Below, in pieces: positions 35,176-43,793 of a DNA stretch of 64,000 nt. Within the stretch, counting starts at the first letter, position 1. Each line of letters begins with the position of its first letter. Location of the stretch: assembly GCA_964441765.1 (NCBI GenBank), contig CAYTVI010000001.1, positions 28,734-92,733 of the forward strand, written 5' to 3'. Position numbers and translations under genes: made by a program. The notes under the pieces were generated by a model. The model had not been told where the DNA came from and did not search any database. It was given only the letters and a program-made list of their open reading frames with translations. Source of the stretch: Sulfurospirillum sp964441765 (GTDB lineage Bacteria > Campylobacterota > Campylobacteria > Campylobacterales > Sulfurospirillaceae).

Positions 35176-35582
35176 TTTTTGCTCACTTTGCATTTATCGT
35201 GCATGTCGCTAAGCTCTAAATTCAGGGCTTTAGTGGAGATGAGCACTTCCCATAACGAAATAAAGAGTGACGCACACATCACCAAAAGACTTAAACCAAA
35301 CACTTTTTTGCCTAAATCAAGGTAACCTAAAAAGAGTTGAAACATGGAAAGAGTGCATAAAAGAATGGAGAGTACCCCAAAAAATTGCATCCATTTGGTG
35401 AGTTCCAAACGGTGCTTTAGGTTTTCAATTTGCGAAAATTCATCGCAATTTTCACGTTCTTGACTTTGACGGTGTAAAAGCCTAATCAGTTGTGCCGTTG
35501 CCAAAAATCGGTTCGTATATGCTAATAACAAAAGTGAAACAGCAGGAAACAAAAGGGCTGGAGTAGAAATTTCAATTTCCAT
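35172..35582 (-). CDS. DUF2721 membrane protein
   Basis: 136-aa protein with three hydrophobic segments (about residues 5-28, 60-85, 90-115) and a charged loop with RLLHRQSQER between the first two. It matches the DUF2721 family in length and layout; function unknown. First gene of a three-gene minus-strand operon with 4-base overlaps throughout. Its start faces the inverted-repeat element 35602-35767, whose right-hand side leads to mutS. Confidence 0.8.
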   Translation of the reverse strand: MEIEISTPALLFPAVSLLLLAYTNRFLATAQLIRLLHRQSQERENCDEFSQIENLKHRLELTKWMQFFGVLSILLCTLSMFQLFLGYLDLGKKVFGLSLLVMCASLFISLWEVLISTKALNLELSDMHDKCKVSKK

Positions 35583-35601
35583 AAAAATCCTTTAAAAATA
35601 A

Positions 35602-35767
35602 TAGACTTCTTTCATAACCCTTGAAAAGAGCTAAGAGTTTGTTAAGAGTGCGTTAATTTTAAAAACTCAAAATTGAGTCATAGCCGTAGCTATGGGGATA
35701 TTTTTAGTTTTTAAAAGTGATGTGCTATGGACAAACTCTTTTTTTAATGGGTTATGAAAGAAGTCTA
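35602..35767. repeat. MITE-like element with 19-bp perfect terminal inverted repeats
   Basis: 166 bases bounded by TAGACTTCTTTCATAACCC (35602-35620) and its exact reverse complement (35749-35767). Inside, AAGAGTTTGT pairs with ACAAACTCTT, AATTTTAAAAACT with AGTTTTTAAAAGT (one mismatch), and CATAGC/GCTATG forms the centre, so nearly the whole element folds into one hairpin. It contains no ORF. The outermost TA on each side could be a target duplication. Parent transposon not identified. Confidence 0.75.
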
Positions 35768-35852
35768 ATACCTTCATTGTACCAAACAAGCCCTTTTTTT
35801 ATGCTTCCATTGTGTATAATTGGAACTATTTTCTTTACATGTAAAGGTTTCA

Positions 35853-38780
35853 ATGCTCGAAAATATTGCCAAATTGCTTAACTCCAAAGAGAAGCTCTTA
35901 ACCGAGATTTATTTTGATTTACAACTCTTTTTTGAAGAAAAATATGGCAAAAACACCATCGTCTTTATGGAAATCGGCTCGTTTTTTGAAACCTATGAAG
36001 TCAACAATGAATCCCATCAAATCGGCAAAGCCAAAGAGGTCAGTGAACTTTTAAACATCCAACTCACCCGAAAAAATAAATCCATCATCGAAAACTCTTT
36101 ACAAAATCCTTTGCTAGCTGGCATCCCCGCTGTTTCTTTGGAGCGTTACCTTTCAAGACTGGTGCAGAGTAAAAAATATACCATCGTTTTAGTGCGCCAA
36201 AAAGGTGAGCCACCTCATGTCAAACGCTACATTGCCAACATCATAAGCCCAGGAACTAATTTTGATTATGTGATGGAATCCAGCGAAAACTACCTTGTTT
36301 CACTTCTCATTGACTGCAACCATCAGATTTACTCGGTCGGTTATAGTGCCATTGATGTGAGTACAGGCAAGACCATCATCAATGAGGTGCATGGAACCAG
36401 AGAAGATAAAACCTATGCGTTGGATGAGATTTTCAACCTCTTACAAACTTATAAAACCAGTGAAGTTGTTTTGACCTTTAACTCTGAATCCATCGATAAA
36501 GAGTGGGTGCAAAACTACCTTGAAATTAACCAAAGTCTTTCGCACAGCCTCAATAAAACACGCCTCAAAATTACCTACCAAAATGAACTTTTTGCACGCA
36601 TTTACGCTATTCGCTCACTTCTTTCTCCCATCGAATATTTAGACATCGAGCGTTACCCGTATGCCAGTGAATCGTTAGCGATTTTGTGTGATTTTATCAT
36701 CGAACACGATGCGAATATTATCGAGAAAATGAGCCGTCCTATACTGGTTGGCAACAGTCGTTACCTTTACCTTGGCAACAACGCCCTTGAACAGCTTGAC
36801 ATCATCTCCCGCAATCCAAACGAAATGACACTTCTTAGCCTCATCGACCAGACCTCAACAGCGATTGGAAAACGCTTGCTAAAAGAGCGCTTACTCAACC
36901 CCATCTGCGATATAAAAACCCTCAATGAGCGTTTTGATTTAAGTGCACAGCTCATGAAAGAGTATAAAAAATTTGAAATAGCCTTAAAACAAGTGTACGA
37001 TTTGGAGCGTATTTTAAGACGAATTGCTTTGAAAAAGTTGCATCCTTTGGAGCTTGATTATCTAAGCACTTCCCTTGAGGCGATATTGGGTATTTTAAAA
37101 GAAGCTCAGTTTAAAAAAATTCCAACACCTAAAGAGCTTTTTGATGAAAGCGAAGCCCTCTTTTTAATGTTGCAAAACACCTTTATTTTAGACAATTGCG
37201 CTAAATTTCGCAAAGACCAAATCAGTGAAAACCTCTTTGTCAAAGGCGTCTATCCACAGATTGATAAAATCGAACAGGCTAAAAAAGAGCGTTTTAGTGC
37301 ACTCGAGCAGATTGCTAAAACCATAGAGAGTTTTTTTGAAGAGAACAATCGCTCTACAATTAGTATCGAGTGGTTAGAGAGCGAGGGTCATTATATCTCT
37401 CTTAGTAAAAACCGTTTTGCGTTGATTGAAGAAAAGCTCTTACAAAGTTTCATTACCATCGGTGAAAAACACTACTTTTTCAAAGATTTTACTTTTAGAC
37501 ATCTCAAAAATAGCGTGAAGATATCGGCTTCTTTGATTGAAGAGATTTCCCAAGAAATTAGCCTCAGCAATATGCAAATGATAGCTCTTGTAAAAGAGCG
37601 CTACGATGAGATGCTAGAAAAAATCGAAACACACTATGCGCTAACCTTAGAGCATTTAATCTCCTTTGTAGGCACACTCGATGTGGCACTGAGTAACGCC
37701 AAATGTGCTTCCCTTTACAACTACGTACGCCCTGAGCTTTGCCCAAGAGAGGAGCGTTTTGTAGAAGCCATCGGTCTTCGTCATCCGCTCATCGAGTCAC
37801 GTGAAGAAAATGGCATCTATATTCCCAATGACCTCTTTTTGGGTACGCTAAATGCAAAGATTACGCACGACCACATCACGCTTGAAGCCACCGAGGTTAA
37901 AGAGGTGCAAGGTATCTTGCTCTATGGCATCAACTCCAGCGGTAAATCTTCGTTGATGAAAAGCCTTGGTATGGCGGTCATCATGGCACAATCAGGCTTT
38001 TTTGTCCCGTGTGCGAGCCTGCGCTTTAGCCTTTTTGATAAGCTCTTTACCCGTATTATGAGTCATGACAATCTTTATAAAGGGCTTTCAACATTTACTG
38101 TTGAGATGCTAGAGCTTAAAAATATTTTCAACCGTGCCACGCCTTTCTCCTTGGTTTTGGGCGATGAAATCAGCCATGGAACGGAAACCGAATCGGCTTT
38201 AGCCATTGTTGCTAGTGCGATAAAAAAGATGGATACACTGGGTTCTTTCTTTGTTTTTGCGACCCACTTACATCAGCTAGGACACCTAAGTCTCATCAAA
38301 GAGCTTAAAAAGGTTATCCCTTTGCATTTGGGTGTGAGTTATGATGAGCAAAACGATAAGCTCCTTTATAACCGAAAATTAGAACTTGGAAGCGGAAGCT
38401 CCCTCTATGGTCTGGAGTTTGCAAAATCGCTGCATATGGATAAAGCGTTTATCAAAACCGCTTACGATATCAGGGCACATCTTGCAGGAGAACTCGGTGA
38501 AATGGAGCTTTTAAAGCAAAAAAAACGAAGCAAGTACAATAAAAACCTCTATCTCGCCAAATGTGCCTTATGTGACGAATACGTCGAAGAAGTGCATCAC
38601 ATCAAAGCACAAGAGAGTGCGAATGAGCATGGCACTATTGAGCATTTTCACCAAAACCATCGCTTTAACCTTATCCCACTGTGTTCCAAACATCACAAAA
38701 TGGTGCATGAAGGTAAAATAGTCATTAGCGGTTTTGTCATGACTAGCGAAGGATTAAAACTTCATTTTGAGGAAAAGTAA
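35853..38780 (+). CDS. MutS-family protein with C-terminal HNH domain (MutS7 type)
   Basis: 975-aa mismatch-repair-like ATPase. Order: MutS I-like N-terminus with the mismatch-contact FxE in GSFFETYE (about residue 45), connector, lever and clamp regions, ATPase with Walker A GINSSGKSSLMK (about 692) and Walker B VLGDEISHGTETESA, FATHLHQL, then an HNH nuclease domain (about 900-960) with CALCDEYVEEVHHI and LIPLCSKHHKMVH. This layout is the MutS7 subfamily described from Campylobacterota, giant viruses and octocoral mitochondria. The frame opens at 35820, but ATG 35853 has AAAGG upstream. That Shine-Dalgarno is the right edge of a TTTACATGTAAAGG palindrome copy (35835-35844). Confidence 0.9.
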   Translation: MLENIAKLLNSKEKLLTEIYFDLQLFFEEKYGKNTIVFMEIGSFFETYEVNNESHQIGKAKEVSELLNIQLTRKNKSIIENSLQNPLLAGIPAVSLERYLSRLVQSKKYTIVLVRQKGEPPHVKRYIANIISPGTNFDYVMESSENYLVSLLIDCNHQIYSVGYSAIDVSTGKTIINEVHGTREDKTYALDEIFNLLQTYKTSEVVLTFNSESIDKEWVQNYLEINQSLSHSLNKTRLKITYQNELFARIYAIRSLLSPIEYLDIERYPYASESLAILCDFIIEHDANIIEKMSRPILVGNSRYLYLGNNALEQLDIISRNPNEMTLLSLIDQTSTAIGKRLLKERLLNPICDIKTLNERFDLSAQLMKEYKKFEIALKQVYDLERILRRIALKKLHPLELDYLSTSLEAILGILKEAQFKKIPTPKELFDESEALFLMLQNTFILDNCAKFRKDQISENLFVKGVYPQIDKIEQAKKERFSALEQIAKTIESFFEENNRSTISIEWLESEGHYISLSKNRFALIEEKLLQSFITIGEKHYFFKDFTFRHLKNSVKISASLIEEISQEISLSNMQMIALVKERYDEMLEKIETHYALTLEHLISFVGTLDVALSNAKCASLYNYVRPELCPREERFVEAIGLRHPLIESREENGIYIPNDLFLGTLNAKITHDHITLEATEVKEVQGILLYGINSSGKSSLMKSLGMAVIMAQSGFFVPCASLRFSLFDKLFTRIMSHDNLYKGLSTFTVEMLELKNIFNRATPFSLVLGDEISHGTETESALAIVASAIKKMDTLGSFFVFATHLHQLGHLSLIKELKKVIPLHLGVSYDEQNDKLLYNRKLELGSGSSLYGLEFAKSLHMDKAFIKTAYDIRAHLAGELGEMELLKQKKRSKYNKNLYLAKCALCDEYVEEVHHIKAQESANEHGTIEHFHQNHRFNLIPLCSKHHKMVHEGKIVISGFVMTSEGLKLHFEEK

Positions 38781-38800
38781 AGAGTGGAAAACCACTCTTT
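38779..38800. terminator. Hairpin between mutS and the convergent chemoreceptor gene
   Basis: Arms AAAGAGTGG (38779-38787) and CCACTCTTT (38792-38800) with a 4-base loop. The right arm's final TT starts a palindrome copy (38799-38808). It also overlaps the last two bases of the mutS stop codon. Confidence 0.75.
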
Positions 38801-38814
38801 ACATGTAACTCTTT

Positions 38815-40428
38815 TTATGCGGTTTTAAACTGAGAAAGAGTGTTGCTTAGATTGCTTGCTAAACGGGCTAAATGCTCTGAAGCTGAAGCTATCTCTTCCA
38901 CACTTCTAGCGTTTGAGCTTGAAAGTGCGTTAATACTTGAAATTTTATCGACAACAGATTCTTGAATCAATTTAACATTTTGGTCTGCTTTTCGTACAAC
39001 CTCTTCTGTCGCACCCACACTTTGTCCAAGCATACTCACCGCTTCTTGTGTTTGGTCAGTCACTTGAGTGGAGAATGTTGAAAGCTCGCTAATGCGCTTG
39101 GCATTAATATTCATCTCACCGCTAATATCACTAATAGATTGCACAATCACGTTGACCGTTGCGTTGGTTTCTAGTAAGCTTTTTTGCGTTCTCTCGGCTA
39201 GTTTTCGTACTTCATCGGCAACAACGGCAAAGCCACGTCCATGCTCACCCGCACGAGCGGCTTCTATGGCAGCGTTAAGTGCTAAAAGATTGGTCTGGTC
39301 GGCAATATCTCCAATGACTTCCAAAACAGATTTCACCTGTGTGGCTTCTGTTGTTAAATGATTTAGGCGTTCGTTCATATGTGCTTCTGTTTGGGCAGTT
39401 TCATTCAGTTGCGAAATGGTCTCCGTTAAGAGCGTTTGCGCTAAAGAGAGGCTCTCTTGCGCTTTGAGGGTCATCGCTTTAACCTCTTTGGCTTGGTTAC
39501 TTGCTTCTTGAATTTCATTGGCAACCATTTTGGCTTCATGTGTGGTTTGAGCAACAACGCTTGCTTCTTCTTCGGCACGTTTTCCAATTTGTAAGCTAGT
39601 ACTTGAGAGTTCTTCGGCAACAGAAGCATTTTCTGAAGCATTGTTTTTCGCACCAATGATTGCGTGATTTATTTCGGCTAAAAGTATATTTTGCATCTGC
39701 GCAATGTCATTGAGCTCATCTTTTGTGCCTGTCTCAACTTTTACATGTAATGCTTTTTGTGTACGAATCGTATCGATGCCTTCTTTGGCTTTTGTGAGCG
39801 AATTTTGAATAGATTTCATCATACTAAAACATAAAATCAAAACAAATAATGACACAATTGCTAAAGTCACTTGTCCCATCAACTTATCATTTTCCAATCG
39901 TTCAAAATTGCTTTTGGCAACACTCTGGGCTAATTCATTTACCTCTAAAATAATTTTTTCAAAAGCTTGAGCGGATTGTTTTGTTAGAGAAGAAAGCGTT
40001 TCATACTCGGCCTTATGTTCATGCATAAAAGAGTCTGTATTGGCTTTTAACCCGTATTTTTTCAATAGTTCAATTCTTGGAATATTGAGCTGATACCACG
40101 CCTGTAAATCATTTTTAAGTTGTACAAGTTTTGTTTGATTCTTAGGAGAAAGCAATATCGGTCTTAACGCATCTATGTTTTTTTGACTGTTCGCATAGTT
40201 TTCTTCAAAGCTTTTCAGCATCTGTGCGTTACCTAAAAGTTGAAACCCTCGTAACTCCATCATAGAACTTGCTACACTTGCTTCAATTTTTCCTAAGAGA
40301 GAAAGTCTCACCGCTGCCATCTTACCATCATTGGCTGTTTTAATCATCTCATAACCTAAAAGTGAAAAGCTTAAAACCAAAACAGCAAGTATGAGTGTTA
40401 GTTTTCCCTTAATTGTCGATAATGTCAT
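38815..40428 (-). CDS. Methyl-accepting chemotaxis protein with four-helix-bundle sensor
   Basis: 537-aa chemoreceptor. Membrane helix at about residues 8-28, an all-helical periplasmic sensor (about 30-185; four-helix bundle type, unlike the Cache receptor at 22805), second membrane helix (about 190-210), HAMP-like region and a cytosolic domain with DQTNLLALNAAIEAARAGEHGRG. No C-terminal pentapeptide. A TATAAT lies about 30 bases upstream. It holds a palindrome copy at 39741-39750, read as ALHVKV. Signal unknown. Confidence 0.9.
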   Translation of the reverse strand: MTLSTIKGKLTLILAVLVLSFSLLGYEMIKTANDGKMAAVRLSLLGKIEASVASSMMELRGFQLLGNAQMLKSFEENYANSQKNIDALRPILLSPKNQTKLVQLKNDLQAWYQLNIPRIELLKKYGLKANTDSFMHEHKAEYETLSSLTKQSAQAFEKIILEVNELAQSVAKSNFERLENDKLMGQVTLAIVSLFVLILCFSMMKSIQNSLTKAKEGIDTIRTQKALHVKVETGTKDELNDIAQMQNILLAEINHAIIGAKNNASENASVAEELSSTSLQIGKRAEEEASVVAQTTHEAKMVANEIQEASNQAKEVKAMTLKAQESLSLAQTLLTETISQLNETAQTEAHMNERLNHLTTEATQVKSVLEVIGDIADQTNLLALNAAIEAARAGEHGRGFAVVADEVRKLAERTQKSLLETNATVNVIVQSISDISGEMNINAKRISELSTFSTQVTDQTQEAVSMLGQSVGATEEVVRKADQNVKLIQESVVDKISSINALSSSNARSVEEIASASEHLARLASNLSNTLSQFKTA

Positions 40429-40497
40429 TGTATATCCCCCATCAAAAAGATGCGGGATTATAGCGAAACAAATTAAACCTTTTCCAAAAAATTGACT

Positions 40498-41685
40498 TTA
40501 GCTTTTGTATGTCTCCATTTCGCGAGGCATTCCTAAATAAAATCCTTGTGCATAATCAATGCCTATCTCCTGAATACGCTCCATAATCGCCTCAGAATGT
40601 ACAAATTCCGCAACGGTTAAAATACCCAGTTTGTGAGCGAGTGATTGAATATTTTCAACGATAGTTTGGTGTTTTGCGTTGCTATCGATGTCTTTGATGA
40701 GGGAACCATCTATCTTTAAAATATCAGGGGATAAGGAGAGAATTTGATTGAAATTTGAGTATCCTGAACCAAAATCATCAATCGCAATCAAACACCCATA
40801 CGAGCGAATAAATTCAATAAATTCTGAAAGAAGTGTCATATTGTCAAACGCTTGGGATTCGACTATTTCAAAGGTAATTCGACTGGGGTTTGAAAATGTA
40901 GAGAGTTTTTCTTCTAAAAAGAGTTTAGTACGCTGTGACTTCATATCGTCAAAACTAAGATTGATACAAAAAGACTCTTCACGCGTACTAAAATAGTGCA
41001 ATGTTTTATCAATCATCGCGCGACTAAGTTCACAGTAATGCCCCGTTTTTCGAGCAATCTCTAAAAACTTATGTGGGGTATAGATATCATCTTCCTCTTT
41101 TAAACGCATCAAACACTCATACTTTTCAACCATACCTGTTTGCGTGTTAAAAATAGGCTGAACGTAAGGCACAACACCTTGCCAGCCATACTGTAAGGAG
41201 CGGTGGATAATTTGTACGGTTTGAAGCATATCGGTTTGTTCAACCGTTGTATAAAATCCACTTAAAACATCAATGTTGATATCGATGATTTTATCGACAC
41301 TCTCCAAGCACTCCAAACGATGGTTTTGTATCAACAAATCCCGCATAAATGAGCGAACAATGTGTAAAGCGGTATTGACATAATGATTTGGAAGCGCGAT
41401 ACGTACGTGTGTTTGACTGATTTTTCGAAGCTTTTCAAAATACTCATCGTCATAAACGCCTCCAAAAAGTTCTAAAAACCAAATTTTAATTTTTTGACGG
41501 TGCATCTCAATAATATTTTTATGAGATAAAAACTGATTGGCGTGACGAAAGCTAAAAATACGGCTGTAAAAAAGCGTTAAAAATGCTTCTAAAGAGTCTT
41601 CCGCTAAAGAGTGAATACTTTTAAGTCGTGCAATATCTTCACTTTGAAAATCATAATTGCGTAAAAGCGATTGAAAATTGTCCAT
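40498..41685 (-). CDS. Globin-coupled EAL-domain protein, probable oxygen-sensing c-di-GMP phosphodiesterase
   Basis: 395-aa cytosolic protein. Residues about 10-135 look like a protoglobin/globin-coupled sensor, with the proximal-haem His in SQTHVRIALPNHY. Residues about 160-390 form an EAL domain. The EAL triad reads ECL, but downstream catalytic residues are kept: FEIVES, AIDDFGSGYS, LKIDGSLI, VAEFV and AQGFYLG. No GGDEF domain. Cleavage of c-di-GMP to pGpG controlled by oxygen is the natural reading; whether the ECL variant is active is open. Between chemoreceptor and pfpI genes, not coupled to either. Confidence 0.85.
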   Translation of the reverse strand: MDNFQSLLRNYDFQSEDIARLKSIHSLAEDSLEAFLTLFYSRIFSFRHANQFLSHKNIIEMHRQKIKIWFLELFGGVYDDEYFEKLRKISQTHVRIALPNHYVNTALHIVRSFMRDLLIQNHRLECLESVDKIIDINIDVLSGFYTTVEQTDMLQTVQIIHRSLQYGWQGVVPYVQPIFNTQTGMVEKYECLMRLKEEDDIYTPHKFLEIARKTGHYCELSRAMIDKTLHYFSTREESFCINLSFDDMKSQRTKLFLEEKLSTFSNPSRITFEIVESQAFDNMTLLSEFIEFIRSYGCLIAIDDFGSGYSNFNQILSLSPDILKIDGSLIKDIDSNAKHQTIVENIQSLAHKLGILTVAEFVHSEAIMERIQEIGIDYAQGFYLGMPREMETYKS

Positions 41686-41813
41686 TCTTCCCCCACGAAA
41701 TCGCCTTGCAACAAGCTATAACGTTCTTTAATACGTATTTTAAAAAATGCGAGGATGCAATTTTATACTATTTGGAGAAGAAAAAAAATGATACACATCA
41801 AGAAAAATGTTAA

Positions 41814-42517
41814 TTATGGCTCCAGTAAAAGCTCTTTTTGAAGTTTAAGCATCATCTCTTTTGAACAGAGCTGTTCGACTAAAGAGAGTGCAAAAAGCAT
41901 GGAAGTACTTGGTCCTTGAGAGGTCGTGATATTTGCATCGCACACAACTTTTGGCTCACAAAGATATCCTGCATGGTTGATTTTAATCTCAAATGAAGGG
42001 TAACATGTATAACTGTTTTTAAGAACGCCTGCACTTTTAAGCGCTAAAGGAGCCGCACAAATCGCAGCTATGGCTTTGCCCTTTACATCAAAATCTTTTA
42101 AAAGTGTTTGAAGAGGCTTACACTCTGCTAGATGCACAGCTCCTGGCATGCCTCCTGGAAGAACAACCANNNNNNNNNNNNNNNNNNNNNNNNNNNNNNN
42201 NNNNNNNNNNNNNNNNNNNNNNNNNNNNNNNNNNNNNNNNNNNNNNNNNNNNNNNNNNNNNNNNNNNNNGGCTTACACTCTGCTAGATGCACAGCTCCTG
42301 GCATGCCTCCTGGAAGAACAACCATATCAAAGCTATCTGGTTCTACCTCACAAAAGTGCTTATCGGCTTTTATCTCAATGCCATGCGCTCCTTTTACATG
42401 TAAGTCTTCCAATGCCGCTAACACAACCGTGACACCCGCACGGCGCAAAATATCAACCACAGTAACAGCTTCAATTTCTTCAAAACCTACGGCTAAAGGG
42501 ACAATAACGCTTGGCAT
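41814..42517 (-). CDS. DJ-1/PfpI-family protein (split only by an assembly artefact)
   Basis: Starts at 42517 behind AAAGGA and reads MPSVIVPLAVGFEEIEAVT, a DJ-1/ThiJ/PfpI start. The nucleophile Cys lies in AAICAAP and the Glu in GFEEIE. It is interrupted by 100 N, but the 55 bases before the gap (42115-42169) repeat exactly after it (42270-42324). Removing the gap and one copy leaves 549 bases in one open frame, a normal 182-aa protein. Reported activities in the family are protein deglycase, glyoxalase and chaperone; which applies here is unknown. Confidence 0.87.
42115..42324. other. False gap: 55-base exact overlap flanking 100 N
   Basis: The 55 bases at 42115-42169 recur exactly at 42270-42324 around 100 N (42170-42269). 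This is two contig ends that should have been merged, not a tandem duplication; 55 is a common assembler k-mer length. Confidence 0.93.
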
Positions 42518-42584
42518 GGAAAATTCCTTTGTAAGAGAAGTCAAGAGCTTTTCAGACTTTGCTAAAAAGCTCTTAGTAAGAAGA

Positions 42585-43148
42585 TTATTTTACTTTTTCT
42601 AAGTACTCACCACGAACCGTGTCAACTTTAACAATATCACCTTCAACAACATGGAAAGGCACTTGTACTACAGCGCCACTCTCTAGTGTTGCTGGTTTTT
42701 TGCCACCTTGTGTGTCGCCTTTGAAGTTTGGTGGTGTTTCAACGATTTTGAGCTCAACAAATTGTGGCGCATCAACACTGATAGGTTTACCATTGTGGTA
42801 CAACATATCGACATTCATTCCATCAATAATCCAATCTGCCGCTTCGCCAACTTGGTCATGGGTTAATGCGATTTGCTCATACGTGGCACTGTCCATAAAT
42901 TGTAAAAATTCACCATCATCGTACAAAAATTGCATCACTTTATCTTCAAGATTTGGTGTTTCACATTTATCGCCTGCATGAAATGTCTTTTCAATCACTC
43001 TTCCATCTACAAAGGATTTGACTTTGCAACGTACAAACGCAGCACCCTTTCCTGGTTTGACGTGTTGGTACTCAACGATTTTGTACGGAATACCGTTCAT
43101 TTCGATTTTTAACCCTTTTTTTAAATCGCCCATTGAAATAGAGGCCAT
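42585..43148 (-). CDS. efp: Elongation factor P
   Basis: 187-aa tRNA-mimic factor that rescues ribosomes stalled at polyproline. It begins MASISMGDLKKGLKIE and has the loop HVKPGKGAAF; the lysine at about position 34 is the residue modified in other bacteria. Three OB-like domains and the C-terminal VVEGDIVKVDTVRGEYLEK fit the family. A TAGGAG Shine-Dalgarno precedes it, and a TATAAT lies at 43176-43181. Confidence 0.96.
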   Translation of the reverse strand: MASISMGDLKKGLKIEMNGIPYKIVEYQHVKPGKGAAFVRCKVKSFVDGRVIEKTFHAGDKCETPNLEDKVMQFLYDDGEFLQFMDSATYEQIALTHDQVGEAADWIIDGMNVDMLYHNGKPISVDAPQFVELKIVETPPNFKGDTQGGKKPATLESGAVVQVPFHVVEGDIVKVDTVRGEYLEKVK

Positions 43149-43175
43149 TGTTTCTCCTAAATGTAAGTTTTCGCC

Positions 43176-43181
43176 ATTATA
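43176..43181 (-). promoter_or_regulatory. efp promoter -10
   Basis: Perfect TATAAT on the minus strand, about 28 bases before the efp start, at the edge of a very AT-rich 210-base intergenic region (43149-43360). Confidence 0.6.
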
Positions 43182-43214
43182 TCGAAAAAAAGATTAGAAA
43201 AATATTTTTATACA

Positions 43215-43232
43215 TTATATTGTATAATATAA
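43215..43232. promoter_or_regulatory. Operator-like inverted repeat upstream of the HTH gene
   Basis: TTATATT-GTAT-AATATAA: 7-bp arms with a 4-base spacer in a very AT-rich (about 85-90%) divergent intergenic region. It also contains TATAAT on the plus strand (43223-43228). A possible binding site for the HTH protein encoded at 43361, but AT-richness makes chance palindromes likely. Confidence 0.35.
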
Positions 43233-43360
43233 CAATTTAATTGATTAATAAATTCATTAATATAGATATAATATCTTTTTAATTGTTTAATTTATAATTT
43301 TATATGTATTTTTTATACTATTTAATTTATATTTAATACAGTTTTAACTACAATATCACG

Positions 43361-43609
43361 ATGAAAACAAACGACATCATCAATCTTTTGCATAACGCCA
43401 TTGAAGCCGAACACTTAGGGAAAAAGATTTCTCAAAAAAAGATGGCAGACGAATTTGGCATTTCCATGCGAACTTACCAAGAATGGAGATTAGGAAACAG
43501 CGCACCTATGGCTATTCCTGTTGTTTTTAATATGTTAGGTAAATTGAAAGATGAAGATATAGTAAGACTGGTACGCAAGATAAATGACGGGCAAAAGGAA
43601 GCGGTATGA
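43361..43609 (+). CDS. Small XRE-like helix-turn-helix protein
   Basis: 82-aa DNA-binding protein. The helix-turn-helix is visible at about residues 25-50 (SQKKMADEFGISMRTYQEWR), and little lies outside it. No Shine-Dalgarno is obvious (the sequence before ATG is AATATCACG). It overlaps the next small ORF by 4 bases. AT-rich upstream DNA and small size suggest a mobile-element or phage-type regulator, or a tiny toxin-antitoxin unit; neither is demonstrated. Confidence 0.7.
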   Translation: MKTNDIINLLHNAIEAEHLGKKISQKKMADEFGISMRTYQEWRLGNSAPMAIPVVFNMLGKLKDEDIVRLVRKINDGQKEAV

Positions 43610-43770
43610 CCAATCTCTCTGTGTGTGAAAAACGGGCGTTAGAAGAGGTATTTGAGTGTTTAAAAGATGAAAAATGTCGGAGAACGTATATGGTTAATAA
43701 ACGTTACTTCACCTATCGTATGATGAAGTTTTACGTGATGACGCGAAGATTTTTACATGTAAGAAGATAA
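43606..43770 (+). CDS. 54-residue basic protein, unknown
   Basis: Begins ATG 43606 inside the stop of the HTH gene (ATGA) and runs to TAA 43768-43770. The protein is strongly basic (KCRRTYMVNKRYFTYRMMK, ending RFLHVRR) and has two cysteines. It matches no family I know. The C-terminus is encoded by a palindrome copy (43753-43762), so the original reading frame may have been altered by it. Translation coupled to the HTH gene makes it plausible as a real gene. Confidence 0.45.
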   Translation: MTNLSVCEKRALEEVFECLKDEKCRRTYMVNKRYFTYRMMKFYVMTRRFLHVRR

Positions 43771-43793
43771 AAATCCTTTTTACATGTAAAAAT
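43749..43793. repeat. Paired TTACATGTAA palindromes at convergent gene ends
   Basis: ATTTTTACATGTAA (43749-43762) and TTACATGTAAAAAT (43780-43793) are perfect 14-bp inverted arms with a 17-base loop, lying between the 54-residue ORF and the convergent RND half-gene (stop 43793). Possible two-way terminator. Confidence 0.55.

Noticed and set aside
42115..42324. Tandem duplication within the DJ-1/PfpI gene
   Set aside because: Exact identity of 55 bases around an N run is an assembly overlap rather than biology.
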